Assembly: GCA_002840535.1 (NCBI GenBank)
Contig: PHBH01000002.1
Coordinates: forward strand, 1-64,000
DNA length: 64,000 nt
Direction of reading: 5' to 3'
Source of the DNA: Deltaproteobacteria bacterium HGW-Deltaproteobacteria-15
GTDB lineage: Bacteria; Desulfobacterota; DSM-4660; Desulfatiglandales; HGW-15
Under the pieces are notes generated by a model. That model was not told where the DNA came from and made no database searches. It worked only from the letters and a program-made list of their open reading frames with translations. A program made the position numbers and the translations under genes. This document shows, piece after piece, positions 63,940 through 64,000 of this stretch (the stretch's first letter is position 1; each line of letters begins with the position of its first letter).

Positions 63940-64000
63940 GGATTTTCAATTTGCGTTTTCCGATCTTGGATTTTTGCTTCCTGACACGCACCGCGTCGCC

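Overview
The window is a dense accessory region, about 60 kb of defence, toxin-antitoxin, mobile and signalling genes with almost no housekeeping genes. The host is probably a Gram-negative bacterium. ORF6N, GIY-YIG and MntA/HepT genes embedded in short degenerate intergenic repeats would fit a Desulfobacterota/Deltaproteobacteria-type genome, but this is a weak inference because no ribosomal or other marker gene is present. Most genes lie on the minus strand in long operons with 4-8 nt overlaps; the plus strand carries only the integrase, a WYL regulator, a methyltransferase and a ligase remnant.

Left part (1-9.2 kb): two HNH nuclease genes with an S24/LexA-like fragment; an ORF6N gene split by a ~190 bp repeat that also sits at its 3' end; a MntA/HepT toxin-antitoxin pair; a small GIY-YIG gene between two copies of a tRNA-3'-end-like sequence (probable attachment site); a tyrosine integrase; and an AbiE-like toxin-antitoxin pair with a palindromic operator at its start codon.

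Middle part (9.3-38.4 kb), all on the minus strand: (i) an operon encoding an HTH/PD-(D/E)XK protein, an unknown 442-residue protein, a phospholipase D-like protein and a SNF2/DEAH helicase, followed by two unknown genes; (ii) a complete type I Zorya system (zorA-zorB-zorC-zorD); (iii) a modification-type operon with a SNF2 helicase carrying a DUF3883-like end, a DUF4062/HATPase regulator, a DUF1156 adenine methylase, a DUF499 ATPase and an AAA+ ATPase.

Right part (38.8-64 kb): a MerR - VIT/VWA - small protein - SbcD/YhaO-like nuclease - SbcC/YhaN-like ATPase operon; a divergent WYL regulator whose last ~30 residues are cut off by an in-frame TAG; a SAM methyltransferase; a branched-chain-amino-acid-type ABC transporter operon (livK, livH, livM, livG, livF) into which a B12-type radical SAM gene, a 1006-residue HD-type hydrolase gene and an unknown 375-residue gene are built with tight overlaps; and a PP2C phosphatase with two Ser/Thr kinases, beside a remnant of a DNA ligase D gene.

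The two most interesting points are the transporter/radical-SAM/HD operon (48.9-58.8 kb), which I cannot match to any described defence system, and a 19-bp palindrome (TTTGAC-N7-GTCAAA) found both upstream of the WYL regulator and upstream of the nuclease/PLD/helicase operon 28 kb away, suggesting that the regulator controls that operon.
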